A stretch of 55,950 nt of DNA from Candidatus Gastranaerophilales bacterium. Its GTDB lineage: Bacteria; Cyanobacteriota; Vampirovibrionia; Gastranaerophilales; Gastranaerophilaceae. Below are positions 27,544 to 36,204 of the stretch, piece by piece; the first letter of the stretch is position 1; every line of letters begins with the position of its first letter. The position numbers and the translations under genes are program-made. The stretch covers positions 1-55,950 of the forward strand of contig JAFTSM010000039.1 of NCBI GenBank assembly GCA_017467305.1, read 5' to 3'. The notes below the pieces were generated by a model. The model saw nothing but the letters and a program-made list of their open reading frames with translations. It was not told the origin of the DNA and ran no database searches.

Positions 27544-28362
27544 ATGTTTGGACAATTAGTAGGATTTATTAACGAAATTGCTAGTCATATTGATAAAGCA
27601 GACAAATTTGCAGGACTAGACGGAACAGAAAAACAAGAAAAAGAAAAAACAACTGGAAGTGATGATTCCATTTTCAAAAAAGAAAAAACAACAGAAACAA
27701 AACAAGAAAATGGAGTAAATGGGAAACTAGATGAACCAATATATCAAGGTGAATATGGTGATTGTTGGTTGTTATCTGGTCTTCTTTCTATGTCATATAC
27801 TGAAAGTGGTTCAAAAGTTATACAAGAAAGTATAACCGCAAATAACGACGGTAGTGTAGACTTATATTTTGAAGGAATAGATAAGGCTTATACAATATCT
27901 GCTGACGAACTAGCAAAAGAAAACAAATCAGTTGAGTCTAAAAGCGACTATTCACGTGGTGATGATGATGCTTTAGCTATAGAACTTGGCATTGAAAAAG
28001 TAGTATCAGACCCAAATATTGAAACAAAATATAGTATTCAAGATGGCGGAAATCCTTATTATGTTTACCAATTATATGGTGCAGAACAAATAGGTGTTGC
28101 AAACGATAAACAAGAAATAGAAAATGCTTTTAAGTATTTTGAAAAAAATTCTGACGATTGCTCTATGACTTTAGGGGTTGTTGATAAAAGAGTTTGTGGT
28201 TTGAAAAAAGATCACGGATATGCTGTTAAGGAAGTAACAACTAGTTCTGTCGTTATTGTTGACCCTTGGAATTCAGAAGAAGAAATAACAGTAAATAAAG
28301 AAAAATTACTAAAAGAATCTAGCAATTTAAGCGTTGTTTATTCTAAATTTGCGACTGAATAA
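27544..28362 (+). CDS. Calpain-like cysteine protease, stand-alone
   Basis: This 272-residue protein is an almost minimal calpain (C2) core after a charged 60-residue tail. The active-site segment is YQGEYGDCWLLSGL with Cys74; DHGYAV supplies His224. At the calpain NPW position it reads VDPWN, so Asp240 replaces the usual Asn, with Asn243 nearby. The EL-G-IE segment typical of the fold (AIELGIEK) is also present. No signal peptide and no FHA or other domain is attached. The ATG has no well-placed ribosome binding site (GGGGA is 20 bases away), which suggests poor or regulated translation. It is the third calpain-like gene in this window. Confidence 0.75.
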   Translation: MFGQLVGFINEIASHIDKADKFAGLDGTEKQEKEKTTGSDDSIFKKEKTTETKQENGVNGKLDEPIYQGEYGDCWLLSGLLSMSYTESGSKVIQESITANNDGSVDLYFEGIDKAYTISADELAKENKSVESKSDYSRGDDDALAIELGIEKVVSDPNIETKYSIQDGGNPYYVYQLYGAEQIGVANDKQEIENAFKYFEKNSDDCSMTLGVVDKRVCGLKKDHGYAVKEVTTSSVVIVDPWNSEEEITVNKEKLLKESSNLSVVYSKFATE

Positions 28363-28425
28363 ATCACTAAAATGATTTTGTGCTAATATTAAATTAGTCA
28401 AAATCTAATTAGAGGTTTATTTTAT

Positions 28426-30153
28426 ATGAGAATGTCAAATCTTTTTGTGCAAACTTTGCGTGAATTTCCAGCTGATGCTGAAGTAATGAGCCACAAACTG
28501 CTAGTACGAGCAGGTTATATTAGAAAACTTGCAAATGGTGTTTATAACTATTTGCCTTTAATGTGGCGTGTTCTAAAAAAAGTAGAGAATATTGTTCGAG
28601 AAGAAATGGATAATGCTGGCGCTCAAGAACTTTTAATGCCGTTTGTACAACCTTCTGAATTATGGCAAGAATCTGGCAGATGGGATGTTTATGGTAAGGA
28701 ATTAATGCGTTTAAGAGATAGACACAATAGAGAAATGTGTCTTGGACCAACACACGAAGAAGTTATTACTTCTATTGCTCGTGAGGGTATTCGCTCATAT
28801 AAACAATTACCTGTTAACTTATATCAAATTCAATCAAAATTCCGTGATGAGATAAGACCTCGTTTTGGTCTACTTCGTGGACGTGAATTTATTATGAAAG
28901 ATGCTTATAGCTTTGATGTTGATGAAGCTGGTTTGGATAAATCATATGAAGTAATGGCTCAAGCTTATAGAAATATTTTTGAACGTTGTGGTTTAGAGAC
29001 AAAAATGGTTCAATCAGATTCTGGAGCCATCGGTGGTAGCGTTTCACACGAATTTATGGTCCTTGTTAATGAAGAAGCTGAAAATAATGCTGGTGAAAAT
29101 GATGTATTCTACTGCACAAAATGTGGATATAGTGCAAACTCTAACCACGCAATTTCAATTTTAAACCCAGTTGAAACAGATGGAAAATTTGCTAAGGCGG
29201 AAATCATAGATACTCCAAATGCACATACTATTGAAGGTTTAGCTGAGTTTTTAAATGTTCCAACAACTGTAATTTGTAAATCAATGGTATATGTTGTTGA
29301 TGGCAAATATGTAGTTGCTTTAATCAGAGGTGATAGAGCTGTTGAAGAAACAAAATTAATGAACGTATTTGTTGGCAACGATATAAGAATTGCAAGAAAT
29401 GATGAAATTCAAGAAATAATGAACGCAAGTGGCTTAAATGCTGTTGCTGGATTTATTGGTCCAAAAGGTTTAAAAGGCGTTGAAATTGTTGCTGATGAAA
29501 CTGTTAAAGACCTTAAAAACTTTGTAGTTGGTTGCAATCAAATTGATAAACACTTAGTTGGTGCAAACTGGGGAGTTGATGTTGAACTTCCTACAACAAT
29601 CGCTGACATCAGATTAGTTGAAGAAAACGATAAATGCGTTGATTGTGGTGCTGAATTAAAAGTTACCAAAGGTATTGAAGTTGGTAACATATTTAAATTA
29701 GGTACAAAATACTCTAAAGCAATGAACGCAACATTCACTGATAAAGACGGAAAAGAAAAACCATTTATTATGGGGTGTTATGGTATTGGTATTTCAAGAA
29801 CAGCAGCTGCTGCGGTTGAAAGACACCACGATGAATATGGTATTAAATGGCCTTTAGCAATTGCGCCATATACAGTTATTGTTGTACCAGTAAGCAACCA
29901 AGATGAAACTCAAATGTCAGTAGCAGAAGATATTTATAAACAATTAAAAGCAAAAAATATCGAAGTTATTATTGATGATAGAGATGAACGTGCTGGCGTA
30001 AAACTAAAAGATGCTGATTTAATTGGTATTCCATACCGTATAACTGTTGGTAAAACAATTAAAGATAATTTAGTTGAATTCAAAACTCGTGCAACAAACG
30101 ATATGGAAACAATCTCTCCAGAAGAAGCTGTTGCTAGAATTTTAGCACTATAA
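28426..30153 (+). CDS. proS: Prolyl-tRNA synthetase
   Basis: This class II synthetase charges tRNA-Pro. At 575 residues it is the long bacterial type with an editing (INS) domain between motifs 2 and 3 (about 225-400). Motif 2 is seen in FRDEIRPRFGLLRGREF, motif 3 in MGCYGIGISRT, and the anticodon-binding domain occupies the last 110 residues (IIDDRDERAGVKLKDAD). It has its own upstream region and a strong downstream hairpin, and so is probably monocistronic. Confidence 0.97.
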   Translation: MRMSNLFVQTLREFPADAEVMSHKLLVRAGYIRKLANGVYNYLPLMWRVLKKVENIVREEMDNAGAQELLMPFVQPSELWQESGRWDVYGKELMRLRDRHNREMCLGPTHEEVITSIAREGIRSYKQLPVNLYQIQSKFRDEIRPRFGLLRGREFIMKDAYSFDVDEAGLDKSYEVMAQAYRNIFERCGLETKMVQSDSGAIGGSVSHEFMVLVNEEAENNAGENDVFYCTKCGYSANSNHAISILNPVETDGKFAKAEIIDTPNAHTIEGLAEFLNVPTTVICKSMVYVVDGKYVVALIRGDRAVEETKLMNVFVGNDIRIARNDEIQEIMNASGLNAVAGFIGPKGLKGVEIVADETVKDLKNFVVGCNQIDKHLVGANWGVDVELPTTIADIRLVEENDKCVDCGAELKVTKGIEVGNIFKLGTKYSKAMNATFTDKDGKEKPFIMGCYGIGISRTAAAAVERHHDEYGIKWPLAIAPYTVIVVPVSNQDETQMSVAEDIYKQLKAKNIEVIIDDRDERAGVKLKDADLIGIPYRITVGKTIKDNLVEFKTRATNDMETISPEEAVARILAL

Positions 30154-30177
30154 TTTGGTTAAAATAAAATATAAAAT

Positions 30178-30221
30178 AAAAAGGATTTAAAATATCACAA
30201 AAGATAAATTAAATCCTTTTT
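30178..30221. terminator. Bidirectional intrinsic terminator between proS and pdxA
   Basis: Arms AAAAAGGATTTAA (30178-30190) and TTAAATCCTTTTT (30209-30221) pair perfectly around an 18-base loop. T-runs on both strands serve the convergent genes. Confidence 0.75.
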
Positions 30222-30236
30222 TTATTCTTGTAAATT

Positions 30237-31175
30237 TTATCTGATTGCTAATTCAATTGCTTTAATCATACTTGCTTCATTTGCAATATTTTGCCCAGCA
30301 ATATCAAATGCTGTACCGTGTGCTGGGGATGTTCTTAAAACATCAAGTCCAATTGTTGTATTCACACAGTTATCACGTTCCATTAATTTTATTGGGATTA
30401 AACCTTGATCGTGATACATTGCAACATAACAATCATAATTACATTCTTCAGTTGAACATTTGGTGAATAAAGCATCAGCAGGGAATGGTCCTTCTATATT
30501 TATTCCTCTCGCTTTTAATTCTTCAACAGCTGGAATGATTTCATTTATTTCTTCATCCCCAAACATACCATTTTCACTTGCGTGTGGGTTTAGTGCACAA
30601 ATTGCAATCTTTGGATTTTGGATACCCAATTGCAATTTTAATGATTTTTGTAGTTTTTCAATTTTTCTAATTATGAAATCTTTTTTAATTTTCTCTGGGA
30701 CTTCTTTTAATGCAATATGTCTTGTTAAAAGAAGAACCGAAAATTTATCACATACAAAAATCATTTCAGCACTTTGGTGTGATTGAGCCAAATATTGTTC
30801 AATAACTTCTGTTTGACCAGAATAATTATGTCCAGCCATTTTAATTGCATTTTTAGATAATGGAGCAGTTACAATAGCATCAATTTCTTGATTAATAGCA
30901 AGATTGCACGCTTGAACTAAAGCACGAAAAGCAAATTCCCCAGCCGCCTCTGTTTCTTCACCAATTTTTATATCTTCTTTTTTATATGGAATTTCAATAA
31001 TTTCATAATCTTTTTCCAAAGACAAATCAAATTGTTCATTGTAATAATCTAAAATTTCTTTATTTGCAATTAAAACAACTTTATCTTGTGGAAGGTCTAA
31101 AAAATTAAGCGCTTTAATGGTAATTTCTGGAGAAATACCGTTAGGGTCACCAAGCGTGATTGCTATTTTATTCAT
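30237..31175 (-). CDS. pdxA: PdxA-family 4-phosphate dehydrogenase (PdxA/PdxA2)
   Basis: This 312-residue NAD-dependent dehydrogenase belongs to the family of 4-hydroxythreonine-4-phosphate dehydrogenase. Landmarks are GDPNGISPE at the N-terminus, the metal His in LTRHIALKEVP, NPHASENG, and TSPAHGTAFDIAG. It overlaps the preceding kinase gene by one base (TAATG). Pairing with a DUF1537 kinase is the arrangement known for PdxA2, which oxidises D-threonate or D-erythronate 4-phosphate in four-carbon acid catabolism. I therefore favour a PdxA2 role over vitamin B6 synthesis, though sequence alone does not decide it. Confidence 0.88.
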   Translation of the reverse strand: MNKIAITLGDPNGISPEITIKALNFLDLPQDKVVLIANKEILDYYNEQFDLSLEKDYEIIEIPYKKEDIKIGEETEAAGEFAFRALVQACNLAINQEIDAIVTAPLSKNAIKMAGHNYSGQTEVIEQYLAQSHQSAEMIFVCDKFSVLLLTRHIALKEVPEKIKKDFIIRKIEKLQKSLKLQLGIQNPKIAICALNPHASENGMFGDEEINEIIPAVEELKARGINIEGPFPADALFTKCSTEECNYDCYVAMYHDQGLIPIKLMERDNCVNTTIGLDVLRTSPAHGTAFDIAGQNIANEASMIKAIELAIR

Positions 31176-32482
31176 TATTTATCCTGTTCAAAATATCTAA
31201 TAATATCAATTAATGTGTTTTGTGTACCTAAATTACCACTCTTAGTTACAATATACTGACCTTTATGGTCTAAACCAAGAGGTATTGCCGGTGCAACTGT
31301 ATCAATAATTTCTAGATTTCTACTTCCAATTGCTCTACAACACTTGTAAGAAGTTTCGCCACCTACTGTAATTAAAAATGCGTTTCTATGTGACAAAACA
31401 ACTCTTGTTATTGCTGCTAAATAATCACAAATTTTAGAAATAAATGCTTCTCTTGTTATTTCATGTTCCATTAATAAAGCAGCTAATTCTTCTGTATTTT
31501 CAATTAATTCAGACGAATGAACAACCACAATATTATCTTTTACAAGATTATTTAAAACTCTTTGAGCTACTTCATCACAATCATTAGAGAAGATATTTTG
31601 AGGCTTAATTGCGATAAAATAAGCATTTTCTATATTGTCATTTTCTTGAAGTCTTTTAATTTGTGATGCTGTTAAATCGGTTGCACTACCAGATACAACA
31701 AATCTAGGAAGTTCTGGAAGTTTTATTTCTTCTGTTCCTTCATCTTTTGTGTTTGGATACCAAATTTTACTTAATGCTTGAGCAGCACCAGCTGAACCAG
31801 TTGGAAGTATTTTATGTGTACTTTTATTCAAAGCTAAAGCAATTTGCTCTAAATCCGTTGTAGAAACGGCATCTGCAACAATCAATTTTTTGCCTTTGGA
31901 AATTAAGTCATTCAACTTTGTAAGGATTGGTCCAGCACCTTTCATAACAACATCAAGAGTAATTGTATCAACAGTATCAGCTAATTCTTGAGGCAACTGA
32001 TTTCTTAAAAGGTTTACAATATTTGATTCTACTATAGGACAAGAAGGGTCACGTGATACTTCTGTTCTTTGAAGCGGAATACCTTTTACAAGTTGAAAAC
32101 TACCAACAGTTGTTCTTCCTTCATTTGGAAACGCTGGAAAAATAATTGCAGCATCCATACCTAAAACTTCAATGAGAGTAATTGTTTCAACAGCAATATT
32201 ACCCCTTAAAACAGAATCTATTTTTTTATAAATATATTCAAAATTGTAGTTTTTTAATATTTTTTCAGCTGCATCTAATACTCTTTCATGCGCTATTTGT
32301 GGTTCTACATTTCTTGTTTCTGTAGACATAGCAAACACTTCAGTGTTTAAATTTTCATCAATTGAAATTTCTTCACCAAATCCAACTTGAGTTTTGCAAC
32401 CTCTAATAAAGAATTGCAAGGAAGTATCATTTGCACCAGTTAAATCGTCGGCAATAATACCTATATAATTTGAATTGCTCAT
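31175..32482 (-). CDS. Four-carbon acid sugar kinase (DUF1537; DtnK/OtnK-like)
   Basis: This 435-residue protein has the DUF1537 N-terminal signature IIADDLTGANDT, the KIDSVLRGN segment, and the C-terminal nucleotide-binding part with VSGSATD, ITVGGET and LGLDHKGQ. The family phosphorylates D-threonate, D-erythronate, L-threonate or related four-carbon acids at the 4-OH. The next gene, overlapping by a base, is the PdxA-type dehydrogenase that would act on the product. No aldolase or isomerase of the otn type is nearby, which favours the short D-threonate-type route ending in dihydroxyacetone phosphate. The exact substrate remains open. Confidence 0.9.
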   Translation of the reverse strand: MSNSNYIGIIADDLTGANDTSLQFFIRGCKTQVGFGEEISIDENLNTEVFAMSTETRNVEPQIAHERVLDAAEKILKNYNFEYIYKKIDSVLRGNIAVETITLIEVLGMDAAIIFPAFPNEGRTTVGSFQLVKGIPLQRTEVSRDPSCPIVESNIVNLLRNQLPQELADTVDTITLDVVMKGAGPILTKLNDLISKGKKLIVADAVSTTDLEQIALALNKSTHKILPTGSAGAAQALSKIWYPNTKDEGTEEIKLPELPRFVVSGSATDLTASQIKRLQENDNIENAYFIAIKPQNIFSNDCDEVAQRVLNNLVKDNIVVVHSSELIENTEELAALLMEHEITREAFISKICDYLAAITRVVLSHRNAFLITVGGETSYKCCRAIGSRNLEIIDTVAPAIPLGLDHKGQYIVTKSGNLGTQNTLIDIIRYFEQDK

Positions 32483-32491
32483 AAAAACCTA

Positions 32492-32815
32492 TTAATTATT
32501 ATTCTTACTGCCTAAAAGTCGCATTGTATTAGCACGGATAACAAAACGTTCTCTTTGTTCACCGTCAGCACCAGTCCATTTGTTAGATACTAAACGTCCG
32601 TCTAAACAAAGTAGGCTACCTTTTTTTACATATTCGCCAGCAACTTCTGCTGTTTTATCCCATAATTCAATATTAAACCAGTCTGTAGTTTCTGCTTTTG
32701 TTTTGTAATCGTATCTTGAAACTGCTACTGAAAAAGTTGTCTTAACTTTACCTGATTCAAAATATTTTACTTCTGGATCTTGTCCTGCTCTACCTACAAT
32801 TACTACTGAGTTCAT
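32492..32815 (-). CDS. ssb: Single-stranded DNA-binding protein, short form
   Basis: This 107-residue OB-fold protein begins MNSVVIVGRAGQDPEV and contains FSVAV, TDWFNIELWDKTAE, YVKKGSLLCLDGRL and RFVIRA, all standard SSB elements. It ends soon after the fold (RLLGSKNNN) and lacks the acidic C-terminal tail that recruits partners in most bacterial SSBs; tail-less short SSBs also occur in Cyanobacteria. It lies 9 bases before the sugar kinase and so appears to lead a ssb-kinase-pdxA transcript. It may be an accessory SSB. Confidence 0.9.
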   Translation of the reverse strand: MNSVVIVGRAGQDPEVKYFESGKVKTTFSVAVSRYDYKTKAETTDWFNIELWDKTAEVAGEYVKKGSLLCLDGRLVSNKWTGADGEQRERFVIRANTMRLLGSKNNN

Positions 32816-32968
32816 ATTTATACCTTCTTAATTCTACATGAAGATTATATTTAAAAATCATTTATTTTGCAAAGAAACTCAATACAGTATTAAGATTTGA
32901 TACTTTTAGATTTGTATTAATATTTATTTAGTTATGGTAAGATAAAAGTAGGTAGAGAAAGTAATATA

Positions 32969-33703
32969 ATGATTAGTTTTTTAGGATTATGTATAGAAAA
33001 TTTTATCCAAACGTTAAAATATATTTTTAGCGGCAATGTAAAATGGAAGTCTGTAATGTCACAAGCAGCTATGATTAGCTACGATTCTCTTCCAATTGCT
33101 TTGAGTATTGTTTTTATAGCGGCTGTTGTAATTGCTCTTCAAGTTTCAAAACAATTTTTGATGACTGGTGCTGAAGCATATGTTGGTGGTTTTTTGGCTG
33201 TAGCTTTAATCCGTGAATTAGCACCAGGTTTTGCTGCTTTAGCTATTAGTGCTCGTGCCGGTACTGCAATAAGCGCAGAAATTGCAAACATGCAAGTTAC
33301 TTCTCAAGTTGATGCTATTAAAACACTTAAAGTTGACCCTATTGGTTACTACTTCGCACCAAGAATTATTGCAGGTGCAATTACTGTTCCAATGGTTGTT
33401 ATTTTAGCTGAATTATTTGGTGTTTTAGGCGGAATGATTATTTCTTACTTTACAATCGGCTTACATCCAAATCGTTATATGGCTTCTGTTTATGATTGGG
33501 TTAATACAAGAGATATTTATATAAGCCTTTTAAAAGGAGTTATTTTTGGTATTATTATTCCTTTGATTTGTGCTACGCAAGGATACAAAACAAGTGGTGG
33601 TGCTAAGAATGTTGGTATATCAACAACAAAAGCGGCCATCAAGTCTACTGTATTTTTACTTATGGCCGATTTATTAATTACTTTCTTATTTTATGTTGTT
33701 TAG
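32969..33703 (+). CDS. mlaE: MlaE/Ycf63-type ABC transporter permease
   Basis: This 244-residue membrane protein has about five TM segments and the MlaE signature: MTGAEAYVGGFLAVALIRELAPGFAAL, AEIANMQVTSQVDAI, then RIIAGAITVPMVV and GCATQGYKTSGGAKNVG-like sequence. The family forms the membrane part of lipid-trafficking ABC transporters (Mla, TGD). No ATPase (MlaF) or MCE-domain substrate-binding protein is next to it, so partners must lie elsewhere, as is common in Cyanobacteria. It converges with pilT, with only one base between the stops. Confidence 0.92.
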   Translation: MISFLGLCIENFIQTLKYIFSGNVKWKSVMSQAAMISYDSLPIALSIVFIAAVVIALQVSKQFLMTGAEAYVGGFLAVALIRELAPGFAALAISARAGTAISAEIANMQVTSQVDAIKTLKVDPIGYYFAPRIIAGAITVPMVVILAELFGVLGGMIISYFTIGLHPNRYMASVYDWVNTRDIYISLLKGVIFGIIIPLICATQGYKTSGGAKNVGISTTKAAIKSTVFLLMADLLITFLFYVV

Positions 33704-33704
33704 T

Positions 33705-34781
33705 CTATTCTGTTCTCATGCCAGCAAGTCTTCTCAACTCATCTGGTCTTTGAGATTTCATTAAAGCATCTTCTTCTGTTACTAAACCTTTTTTGTACAA
33801 TTCAGCAAGTGCTGCTTCAAGCGTTTGCATACCAACGCCAGCACCAGTTTGAATACCAGAATAGATTTGTGCTGTTTTACCTTCACGTATCATATTTGAA
33901 ATAGCATTTGTTTTTACTAAAATTTCTTGAGCCATTACACGGCCTTTTTTAGTTCCGTCTGGTTGAAGTCTTTGAAGAAGTGTTTGTGCAAATACAGCTT
34001 CTAAACAACCACCTAATTGAACACGGATTTGTTGTTGTTGCCCTTCTGGGAATACGTCGATAATACGGTCAATTGTTTGAGCGGCAGAAGAAGTGTGAAG
34101 TGTTCCGAACACTAAGTGACCAGTTTCAGCAGCTGTTAGTGCCAAACCGATAGTTTCGATATCACGCATCTCACCTACTAGAATGATATCAGGGTCTTCA
34201 CGAAGTGATGATTTCAATGCGTTTGCGAATGAACGTGTATCTTGACCAAGTTCTCTTTGGTGAATTACACTTTTCTTTGATTTGTGAACAAACTCGATAG
34301 GGTCTTCGATTGTAAGAATGTGCTCACTTCTTGTTTCATTGATATAGTCAATCATTGATGCAAGAGTTGTTGATTTACCAGAACCTGTTGGACCAGTTAC
34401 TAAAATAAGACCTCTTGGACGTTCTGTAATTGTTCTAACTACATCTGATAAACCTAATGAATCAAATGAAGGGATTACACTGTTAATTGTTCTGAAGGCA
34501 GCAGCATAAGTACCACGGTTTTTATAGATGTTTACCCTGAAACGGCCAATATCTTTTAAACCATAAGACATATCAAGCTCCCAAGTTTGTTCAAGAGTTC
34601 TTCTTTGATCATTATTCAACATTGGGAATAATAACTCTTCAACGCCTTCTGGAGTAAATGCTGGGTATTTTGTACGAAGCAAATTACCGTCAACACGGAT
34701 TACTGGTGGTAAACCAGCTGAAATGTGTAAGTCACTCGCTTTGTATTGCGTAACTTCCTTTAATAAGTCATCAATTATCAT
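33705..34781 (-). CDS. pilT: Type IV pilus retraction ATPase PilT
   Basis: This 358-residue secretion ATPase powers pilus retraction. It has an N-terminal domain with SDLHISAGLPP, a Walker A GPTGSGKST, an Asp box (HILTIEDPIEFVH), Walker B (PDIILVGEMRD) and a His box (TGHLVFGTLHT). The C-terminal ends with MRTE. Residue AIRNLIRE-like motif, which is tied to retraction in PilT, appears as ISNMIREGK. No other pilus genes are adjacent. The gene is separated from the amino-acid permease upstream by a short gap. Confidence 0.96.
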   Translation of the reverse strand: MIIDDLLKEVTQYKASDLHISAGLPPVIRVDGNLLRTKYPAFTPEGVEELLFPMLNNDQRRTLEQTWELDMSYGLKDIGRFRVNIYKNRGTYAAAFRTINSVIPSFDSLGLSDVVRTITERPRGLILVTGPTGSGKSTTLASMIDYINETRSEHILTIEDPIEFVHKSKKSVIHQRELGQDTRSFANALKSSLREDPDIILVGEMRDIETIGLALTAAETGHLVFGTLHTSSAAQTIDRIIDVFPEGQQQQIRVQLGGCLEAVFAQTLLQRLQPDGTKKGRVMAQEILVKTNAISNMIREGKTAQIYSGIQTGAGVGMQTLEAALAELYKKGLVTEEDALMKSQRPDELRRLAGMRTE

Positions 34782-34833
34782 TTTCTACCTCATAAATTCC
34801 TAATTATAGATAAGAATATGATAACTGTTTATT

Positions 34834-36204
34834 CTATTTTGTACAAGTTCTTTGAAGTTTGAGCTTTTTCCACGCAAAATATATTGGAATTCCTGTTGCG
34901 ATGATAAGTAGCGTTTTCATTGAGTTTGCGAACTTATGCAACGTCAATGAATAAATAATAAAGCTACCTACTATAATAAAAAATACTCCAAATGTACTAT
35001 TAACCTTGTGTTGAATTGTTTCTTTATTTTTTATTCTGTAAACAAAAATTCCAACTACAGTTAATACATAGAAAATTAATGCTGCGTAAATTACGTAGTC
35101 TAAAAGCTCACTATAGTTTCCGCAGAATAATATGAAAACACAAGACCAAATACATTGAAGTAATAATGAGTTTTCTGGAACATTTGTTTTTGGATTTATT
35201 TCTGCAAGTTTATCAAAAAGAAGCTTATCTTTTGCCATTTGATAGTAAACTCTAGCACCAGTCATAATTAATCCATTTGCGCTTCCGCAAGCAGAAATCA
35301 AAATTATAATAGCAACAATACTAATTCCAACGGAACCAGTAATGTTTTGCATTAAAACTACTGGAACGATATCTTCTGGTGCAGTTTGAATTTGTTCTAA
35401 TGGAATAGAACAAACATATAGAATATTGATTAATAAATATAAAACCATTACAATAACAACTCCCCAAAATAGTGATTGAGGAATATTTTTTTCTGGTTCT
35501 TTAACTTCTGCAGAAATAAAGGTTATATTGTTCCAAGTTACCATTGCAAAAATTGCACCTACGGTTGCTGTTGCAATAACTTCTAGTGTAGAAAATGATA
35601 AGTCAGACATTTTCAATAAATAAGGGAAATTAGCGCTAACTGTTTCTAAATTACAACCTAAGAAAATACCAAATAAAATTACACCAACTATTGATAAAAC
35701 TTTTGTTATGGTGAAAATATTTTGGGTTATAACTCCATATTTAATGCCTTTTGAATTGATGTAAGTTAGAGCACAACAAACAATTAATGCTGCAATCTGT
35801 TGCGTTGATATGTTTACAATTATGTAATTAGTTGAGCTAATAAATGGGAATAAAATACCCAAAAACTTACCTACAGCAATACAAACAGCACCAATAGTAG
35901 CAGTTTGTATTACTAATAGAAGTGACCAACCATAAAGAAAAGCTGTTAAATCATTAAACATTTTCTTTAGGAATATATATTGTCCACCATCTTCTTTTAT
36001 GTTTAGTACAGGTTCCGCATAAGCAATAGCTCCAGATAGAGAGAATAATCCCGCCAATAACCAAACCATTAAAAGAAGAAACGCAGATTCAACTTGTCTT
36101 GAAATATCCGCAGACACAATGAATATTCCGCAGCCAATCATTGAACCGACAACTACTGAAATAGAATCTTTTAAATTTAATGTTCTTTTTAAATCATTAC
36201 TCAT
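34834..36204 (-). CDS. APC-superfamily amino-acid permease or antiporter
   Basis: This protein of about 456 residues has around 12 TM helices and begins with the APC hallmark SVVVGSMIGCGIFIVSADI. I prefer the ATG at 36204 (MSNDLKRT); a TTG at 36222 gives six more residues without a ribosome binding site. The chosen start overlaps the stop of the preceding AGCS gene by 8 bases (ATGAGTAA), implying translational coupling. The sequence does not identify the amino acid carried. Pairing with an alanine-type sodium symporter suggests amino-acid scavenging or exchange. Confidence 0.88.
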   Translation of the reverse strand: MSNDLKRTLNLKDSISVVVGSMIGCGIFIVSADISRQVESAFLLLMVWLLAGLFSLSGAIAYAEPVLNIKEDGGQYIFLKKMFNDLTAFLYGWSLLLVIQTATIGAVCIAVGKFLGILFPFISSTNYIIVNISTQQIAALIVCCALTYINSKGIKYGVITQNIFTITKVLSIVGVILFGIFLGCNLETVSANFPYLLKMSDLSFSTLEVIATATVGAIFAMVTWNNITFISAEVKEPEKNIPQSLFWGVVIVMVLYLLINILYVCSIPLEQIQTAPEDIVPVVLMQNITGSVGISIVAIIILISACGSANGLIMTGARVYYQMAKDKLLFDKLAEINPKTNVPENSLLLQCIWSCVFILFCGNYSELLDYVIYAALIFYVLTVVGIFVYRIKNKETIQHKVNSTFGVFFIIVGSFIIYSLTLHKFANSMKTLLIIATGIPIYFAWKKLKLQRTCTK

